Assembly: GCA_964410665.1 (NCBI GenBank)
Contig: CAYPIE010000140.1
Coordinates: forward strand, 1 to 11,509
Direction of reading: 5' to 3'
DNA: 11,509 nucleotides
Origin: CAYPIE01 sp964410665
GTDB taxonomy: Bacteria > Planctomycetota > Planctomycetia > Gemmatales > Gemmataceae
In this document: piece by piece, positions 6,772-11,509 of the stretch
How positions within the stretch are numbered: the first letter of the stretch is position 1
Layout: every line of letters begins with the position of its first letter
Translations under genes and position numbers: made by a program
Notes under the pieces: generated by a model
What the model saw: the letters and a program-made list of their open reading frames with translations, nothing else
What the model was told of the DNA's origin: nothing
Databases searched by the model: none

Positions 6772-9700
6772 ATGACCCAACGCGCCCGCCCCTCGATCGA
6801 GTTGTTGGAAAACCGGATCACCCCGGCGACGATCGTGGTCACCGACCCCAGCGACGTGATCAACAATGACGGCTTCGTCACACTCCGCGAGGCGGTCCAA
6901 GCCGCCAACAGGGATCAGCCCTTTTTCGACGCCCCGGCCGGTTCCGGGGCCGACACCATCGTGTTTGATCCCAGCCTCGATGGGAAGCCGATTGTCTTAA
7001 ACTTCAGTTATCAATTGCCCACAGTTACCGATGATCTGACCATTACAGGTCGCGGGCAAGATTTGACGACAATCGATGCGAAACGACAGTCCCGCATTCT
7101 CGAGATCGCATCGGGGGTCACCGCCACGGTTCGGAGCTTAACCCTCACGCGCGGCCAAGTTCCGCAAACCGGCTCCGACAGCAACGGCGGGGCAATATTG
7201 AACAAAGGCAACCTGACGCTGACCAACGTCACCATCGAGGACAGCAAAGCCTTCTTGGGTGGCGGCATTGGCAACGACGGTACGTTGACGCTTCAGGGGA
7301 CGACCGTCGCGGGCAATGAAGCGGAAATCGGCGGCGGCATCGCAAACAGCCTCGGGAGGGGCGCCACGCTCACCGTCCGCGACTCAACACTCTCAGGCAA
7401 CCGCGCCGGCGAACGCGGCGGCGCCATCAGCGAGGAAGGCGGCCGACTGCAGGTGATCAACAGCACGCTTTCGGGGAACCAGGCCAGCGAAGGCGGCGGA
7501 GCGATCTACCTGCTCGGTGAAACAGCGATTCGGAATTCGACGATCACTGGCAACCGGGCGGGATTCTCTGCCGGGCTCAACATCGACGGCTTTCTGACAC
7601 TCCACAACAGCATCATTGTCGGGAACAAACGGGAAGATGGCAGCGTGGACGACCTGGGGAGCAGCGCGAGATTCATTGCGGATGCACGATTTAACGTCAT
7701 CGGAAACCCCAACCGGGCAGCCGGCTTGACCAACGGCGTCGACGGCAACATTGTCGGCAGGGACGGCGGTGGAATTCTCCCAGCCGACCAGGTGTTGTTG
7801 CCCGAACTCACCTTCACTGGCGGGCCGACGCGTACCCACCTGCTCATCGCCAACAGCCCGGCCACCGATGCGGGTTCAAATCCCCTGGCCTTGGACGGCG
7901 AGGACGGCAACCTCCTTACCTTCGACCAGCGCGGCGACGGCTTCACTCGGATCGCTAATGGCACCGTCGACATCGGCGCATTCGAACGCCAAGTGATCGT
8001 CAGCTTGAACCTGCGAGTGGACACGGTCGAAGACGTTGACGACGGCGACTTTTCCGAGGGCAACCTGAGCCTCCGCGAGGCAATCGCTCTGGCGAACGCC
8101 TCGCTCGGACAAGACACAATCACCTTCGACAACACACTCACCGGCGAAACGATCACCCTCTCGGGCGTGCAGCTGCCTGCGCTCACCGAAGACCTGGTCA
8201 TCACTGGGCCGGGGGTCGACCAACTGACCATCGACGCCGACCAAGGCTCGCGGATTCTCCGCGTCCTCGATGACGTCACCGCCGAAATCGGCGGACTGAC
8301 CCTCACCGGCGGCCTCGCGGCGGACCTTGACGCCGGCGACTTCTCCGACGACCGTGGCGGCGCGATCCTGGTGGACGGAGACCTCACCTTGATCGATGCC
8401 GTCCTCGCCGACAACTCGGCCGAGGACGACGGCGGAGCGATCCACGTCTCCGGCGGCAGCGTCACCCTGACCCGCAGTCGCCTCACCGGCAACACTTCCG
8501 GCGACAGCGGCGGCGCGATCTATGCCTCCTCGAGCACTGTCACCCTGATCGATGCCACCATCTCGGGGAACGCGGCGTTGGACGGCGGAGGCATCGTCAA
8601 CGACTCCGGTCAACTCACCGTCACCGATAGCCTGATCGACGGCAATCAAGCCCTACAAGGCGGCGGAGGCATCCAGGTCGTTGAGGGGTTGCTGAGGCTG
8701 ACCGGCAGCACGGTCGTGAACAACACCGCCGAGGACGGTGGCGGCGTCGAATCGGCATTCGGCGTGATCTTCGGCTTCAACAGCACGATCTCAGGCAATT
8801 CGGTGACCAATACAGGCGGCGGCTTTCGTCTCATCTCGGGGGAACTAACTCTCACCAATACCACCGTCGCTTTAAACGAAGGCAGTGGCATTGTCCCGGT
8901 CTCCCCTGCCGCGCCCGCGATCGCACTGAACAATAGCATCGTCGCCGGCAACACCGTCGGGGGCGGGGTTACCCCCAGCGACATCGTTGGTAGCAACGTC
9001 GGAGGAAGTAGCCGCAATAACCTGATCGGCAATGCGGCCAGTGCCGGCGGTGTGAGCGATGGTGTCAACGGAAACATCGTCGGGGTCGATGTGACGACTG
9101 TCCTTGACCCGATTTTGGCCGACAACGGCGGCCCGACCCCAACGCACCGGTTGCCGCTTGGCAGTCCGGCAATCAACGCCGGCTCCGACGACCGAGCCGT
9201 GGACCGCGACGGCAACCCATTCGCCAGCGACCAGCGCGGCGCGCCGTTCGTCCGCTTCGAGGGCACGGTTGACATCGGCGCGTTCGAACGGCAATCGCTG
9301 GGGATCGACCTCATCGTGGACACAATCGAAGACGTGGACGACGGCGACTTCTCGGCCGGCGACCTGAGTCTGCGCGAGGCGATTCGGTTGGCCAACGGCT
9401 CCGCCGGCTCCGAGACCATCACTTTCGCACCCATGCTCAATGGCCAATCAATCACACTCGCCGGCGAGCAACTACCCGCCGTGCGCGGCTCGATCATCTC
9501 CATCGAAGGCCCCGGCGCGGACCGGTTGACGATCAACGCTAACCAGGCCTCGAGGATTCTGCAGATCGCAAGCGACGGCTTCGCGGTAGTACAGGGGCTT
9601 ACGTTGACCGGCGGCTTGCCGAACGGTACCTCCGGCACCGCCGGTGGCACGATCGACAACCAAGGCAGCTTGCTGTTGAGCGACGTGATCATCACCGGCA

Positions 9701-11509
9701 ATATGGCCCGCTTCGGCGGTGCGATTGCCAACCGCGGGAGTCTCCAGCTCCAGAACAGTGCGTTGGTAGACAACCAGGCAGAAATCTCAGGGGGTGGCAT
9801 CGCCAACCTCGACACGTTATTAATCTTCGAGAGCACCATCTCCGGTAACACAGCTGCCACCCACGGAGGTGGCGTTTACAACATCGGAGACCTCGCGATC
9901 ACCCTCGTGATCGGCAGCACCATCGCCGACAACGAGGCAGAATTCGGCGGCGGTTTTGCCAACCGCCACGACTCGACACTTGAACTGCTCAACAGTACGG
10001 TCTCGCAGAACCGCGCGACGATGGATGGTGGCGGTGGCGCCAATGACGATGAGGGCACGGTCAAACTGACTAACGTAACGCTCGTCGGCAATCAAGCCGG
10101 CCGCACGGGTGGCGGACTCTTCGTTGAGAGCAGCGAAGTCAAGCCGGGTGCTCCCGAAGACGACGTTTTCGGCACCGCCAGCGTGTTCCTCAACGGCAAC
10201 CGCTCGGGGGATGACACCCCGACCGACCCCGACGGCGTCCGAACTCAGGAAACCAACCTCGGCAATCTGGCTGCCGACGCCATCCTCGCCGAGGCTCGCA
10301 AGTTCGACCCGACCGTGGTGCTCTCGCTCAAAGACGGCGGAGGCATCCGCGCCTCCATCGAGGCGGGCGACATCACACAGGAGGACATCCAAAGGACGCT
10401 GGCCTTCAACAACGGTCTGGTGCTGCTGACGCTGACGAGGTCGGAGATCGTCGATCTTCTCGAACACGGCGTGGCCCGAGCGCCCGCATCCGCCAGCCAA
10501 TTCGCCCACCTGTCCGGCGTCCGCTTCTCCTATGACACCAGCGAAGCCGAGGGCGACCGTATCCAAAACGCAGTGATTGTGGACGAGGCCGGCAACGTCG
10601 TCGCCGAGCTTGTCCGCGACGGCGAACTCGCGGGCGACCCGGGCGAGTTGTTCCGCATGGTAACGATCGACTTCCTGGTCGACGCCGGCAACGGCTTCCC
10701 GTTCCCTGATTCAATGCAACTCCCCCGGGTCAACCGAGTGGACCTGGACCAAGGTGGGGTGCGGACCGGAGGAGCCACCTTCACCGACGACGGCACTGAG
10801 CAGGACGCGCTGGCCGAGTTCCTGCTGACCAACCACCAGTTCCGCCCGTTCAAACAGGAAGACACCGGCCGCGATCAGGATGAACGCATCCAGAACCTCC
10901 AGTTCCGGGCCGACACCGTGTTCCCAACCAGTGATGACGTCCAAGCGAACGCCACGCTCCACAACACCATTGTCGCCGGCAATAGCGCGGGCGGAAACTC
11001 TGACGATATCGCCGGCAGCGGTACCATCACCGGCCGCAACAGTCTCATCGGCGACGCCGACTCCGCGGCAGGCTTGACCGACGGCGTCGACGGCAACATG
11101 GTTGGCGTCGACGGCAACGGCACCCGACCGCTGGACGAGATCCTTGACCCGATCCTTCGCGACCACGGCGGACCGACCCAGACCCACCTACTGGTCGACG
11201 GCAGCCCGGCCATCGACGCCGGCGACGATGCGCTCGCCACCCAGGCAGAACTGGGACCACTCTCGAACGATCAGCGTGGAGAAGGCTTCCCCCGCATCCT
11301 CGGCCTCGCCGTCGACATTGGCGCGGTCGAGACCGAGGACCCTGCCCCGACGGTGACCGTCGAGCAGGCCGACGGTCAGGACGACCCGACAGAGATCGCC
11401 GAAGCCCGGTTCATCGCGATCTTCAGCGAACCGGTCGTTGGCTTCGATGCCGCTGCCGTCGCGGTCACCGGCACCGCCGTCGCCGACGGGTTCGCCGTGC
11501 AGGTCACCG
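6772..11509 (+). CDS. Giant multi-module beta-helix surface protein, 3' end outside window
   Basis: The frame is open for 1579 codons to the window edge; I checked it stays in one frame by position at eight points. The first 20 residues, containing I9-E-L-L-E-N-R-I-T-P-A-T, have no hydrophobic signal core but resemble a short N-terminal motif I associate with planctomycete surface proteins. Three modules follow, at about residues 21-407, 414-841 and 847-1521. Each opens with a CSLREA-like segment (TLREA or SLREA, then DTI-F and a 'TITG-G' strand), continues with six to eight parallel beta-helix turns of the type NSTISGNxA---GGGI, and closes with GGPT-TH---SPA-DAG---DQRG---VDIGAFE, as in choice-of-anchor-Q domains. 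The third module is interrupted by a 5'-nucleotidase C-terminal domain. After it an Ig-like domain begins (EARFIAIFSEPVVGF). Such proteins are normally secreted or surface-attached; adhesion or polysaccharide binding is a guess. The anchor would be beyond the window. ATG 6772 is chosen because the N-terminal motif follows it. Confidence 0.85.
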   Translation, partial: MTQRARPSIELLENRITPATIVVTDPSDVINNDGFVTLREAVQAANRDQPFFDAPAGSGADTIVFDPSLDGKPIVLNFSYQLPTVTDDLTITGRGQDLTTIDAKRQSRILEIASGVTATVRSLTLTRGQVPQTGSDSNGGAILNKGNLTLTNVTIEDSKAFLGGGIGNDGTLTLQGTTVAGNEAEIGGGIANSLGRGATLTVRDSTLSGNRAGERGGAISEEGGRLQVINSTLSGNQASEGGGAIYLLGETAIRNSTITGNRAGFSAGLNIDGFLTLHNSIIVGNKREDGSVDDLGSSARFIADARFNVIGNPNRAAGLTNGVDGNIVGRDGGGILPADQVLLPELTFTGGPTRTHLLIANSPATDAGSNPLALDGEDGNLLTFDQRGDGFTRIANGTVDIGAFERQVIVSLNLRVDTVEDVDDGDFSEGNLSLREAIALANASLGQDTITFDNTLTGETITLSGVQLPALTEDLVITGPGVDQLTIDADQGSRILRVLDDVTAEIGGLTLTGGLAADLDAGDFSDDRGGAILVDGDLTLIDAVLADNSAEDDGGAIHVSGGSVTLTRSRLTGNTSGDSGGAIYASSSTVTLIDATISGNAALDGGGIVNDSGQLTVTDSLIDGNQALQGGGGIQVVEGLLRLTGSTVVNNTAEDGGGVESAFGVIFGFNSTISGNSVTNTGGGFRLISGELTLTNTTVALNEGSGIVPVSPAAPAIALNNSIVAGNTVGGGVTPSDIVGSNVGGSSRNNLIGNAASAGGVSDGVNGNIVGVDVTTVLDPILADNGGPTPTHRLPLGSPAINAGSDDRAVDRDGNPFASDQRGAPFVRFEGTVDIGAFERQSLGIDLIVDTIEDVDDGDFSAGDLSLREAIRLANGSAGSETITFAPMLNGQSITLAGEQLPAVRGSIISIEGPGADRLTINANQASRILQIASDGFAVVQGLTLTGGLPNGTSGTAGGTIDNQGSLLLSDVIITGNMARFGGAIANRGSLQLQNSALVDNQAEISGGGIANLDTLLIFESTISGNTAATHGGGVYNIGDLAITLVIGSTIADNEAEFGGGFANRHDSTLELLNSTVSQNRATMDGGGGANDDEGTVKLTNVTLVGNQAGRTGGGLFVESSEVKPGAPEDDVFGTASVFLNGNRSGDDTPTDPDGVRTQETNLGNLAADAILAEARKFDPTVVLSLKDGGGIRASIEAGDITQEDIQRTLAFNNGLVLLTLTRSEIVDLLEHGVARAPASASQFAHLSGVRFSYDTSEAEGDRIQNAVIVDEAGNVVAELVRDGELAGDPGELFRMVTIDFLVDAGNGFPFPDSMQLPRVNRVDLDQGGVRTGGATFTDDGTEQDALAEFLLTNHQFRPFKQEDTGRDQDERIQNLQFRADTVFPTSDDVQANATLHNTIVAGNSAGGNSDDIAGSGTITGRNSLIGDADSAAGLTDGVDGNMVGVDGNGTRPLDEILDPILRDHGGPTQTHLLVDGSPAIDAGDDALATQAELGPLSNDQRGEGFPRILGLAVDIGAVETEDPAPTVTVEQADGQDDPTEIAEARFIAIFSEPVVGFDAAAVAVTGTAVADGFAVQVT
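8017..8085 (+). repeat. Direct repeat A, entry segment of module 2
   Basis: This 69-base stretch encodes VDTVEDVDDGDFSEGNLSLR and the next residues. It matches 9316-9384 with 12 differences by my count. The similarity is at DNA level, so module duplication is likely to be relatively recent or kept by gene conversion. Module 1 is much less similar here. Confidence 0.8.
9316..9384 (+). repeat. Direct repeat A, entry segment of module 3
   Basis: Second copy of the sequence at 8017-8085, encoding VDTIEDVDDGDFSAGDLSLR and the next residues. Most differences are in third codon positions or in the short EG/AG stretch. Confidence 0.8.
10135..10923 (+). other. 5'-nucleotidase C-terminal-type domain embedded in the beta-helix
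   Basis: Residues about 1122-1384 of the large protein break the beta-helix pattern and read as the C-terminal domain of the 5'-nucleotidase (UshA/NucH-like) family. In order: GTASVFLNGNRSG, V-R-T-Q-E-T-N-L-G-N-L-A-A-D-A (from about 1156), L-K-D-G-G-G-I-R-A-S-I (from 1186), GDITQEDIQ, L-A-F-N-N-G-L-V (nucleoside-binding loop), L-L-E-H-G-V-A, HLSGVRFSYD, I-D-F-L-V-D-A-G-N-G-F-P-F, GTEQDALAEFL, and a closing R-I-Q-N-L-Q-F-R-A-D-T-V. This order matches the domain found at the end of large secreted metallophosphatases. The N-terminal metallophosphatase half, with its D-H and GNH-E metal motifs, is absent here, so phosphohydrolase activity is not expected. Beta-helix turns resume with A-T-L-H-N-T-I-V-A-G-N immediately afterwards. 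Confidence 0.85.
11341..11509 (+). other. Start of an Ig-like domain after the third module
   Basis: From about residue 1524 the sequence changes to PTVTVEQADGQDDPTEIAEA, then F-I-A-I-F-S-E-P-V-V-G-F and V-A-V-T-G-T-A. This is the pattern of bacterial Ig-like domains with an FSEPV core that often occur in tandem in large surface proteins. It is cut by the window edge, so the number of copies is unknown. Confidence 0.6.

Noticed and set aside
7506..10566. Long minus-strand reading frames (7506-8495, 8646-9860, 9820-10566) opposite the beta-helix gene
   Set aside because: They are antisense to a clear repetitive protein. Their proteins are low-complexity (Ser/Pro/Arg or Asp/Val/Ala-rich) and just mirror the repeats; no domain or ribosome site supports them.
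10135..10923. Insertion sequence or intein at the beta-helix interruption
   Set aside because: The interruption reads as a 5'-nucleotidase C-terminal domain, with no transposase, no obvious terminal inverted repeats, and no intein splice or Cys/HN-type junction motifs.

Overview
The window looks like a piece of a high-GC bacterial chromosome, most probably from a planctomycete of the Gemmata type. I infer this from three things: the character of MnmA and ProB, a membrane protein that begins with a GYF-like domain, and a giant extracellular-type beta-helix protein whose N-terminus carries a short 'LENRITPA' motif, of a kind I associate with planctomycete surface proteins, instead of a normal signal peptide. 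The taxon is an inference; there is no rRNA in the window.

Layout. Positions 1-189 are non-coding as far as I can see and hold a degenerate C-rich tandem repeat. A minus-strand pair follows: mnmA (tRNA 2-thiouridylase, about 610-1710) and, 15 bases downstream of it, a small VanZ-like membrane protein (190-594). Divergent from mnmA is a plus-strand polytopic membrane protein with an N-terminal GYF-like domain (1930-3054), behind a plausible sigma-70 promoter. It converges on a minus-strand Spinster-like MFS transporter (3114-4643), with a hairpin in the gap that could terminate both. Divergent from the transporter is a strong-looking promoter for a small charged helical protein with two TerB/EF-hand-like segments (4829-5260), followed by proB (glutamate 5-kinase with PUA domain, 5331-6476).

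From 6772 to the right edge one plus-strand reading frame stays open for 1579 codons with no stop. It encodes a multi-domain parallel beta-helix protein built from three copies of one module (CSLREA-like entry segment, a run of beta-helix turns, choice-of-anchor-Q-like exit segment), followed by the start of an Ig-like domain at the edge. In the third module a complete C-terminal domain of the 5'-nucleotidase family is spliced in frame into the beta-helix, without the metallophosphatase half that normally carries catalysis. This is the most unusual thing in the window.

The left half is housekeeping (tRNA thiolation, proline synthesis, transport) with little sign of a shared pathway. The right part is an accessory surface or secreted protein. 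I saw no tRNA, rRNA, CRISPR array, insertion sequence or recognisable phage-defence system.
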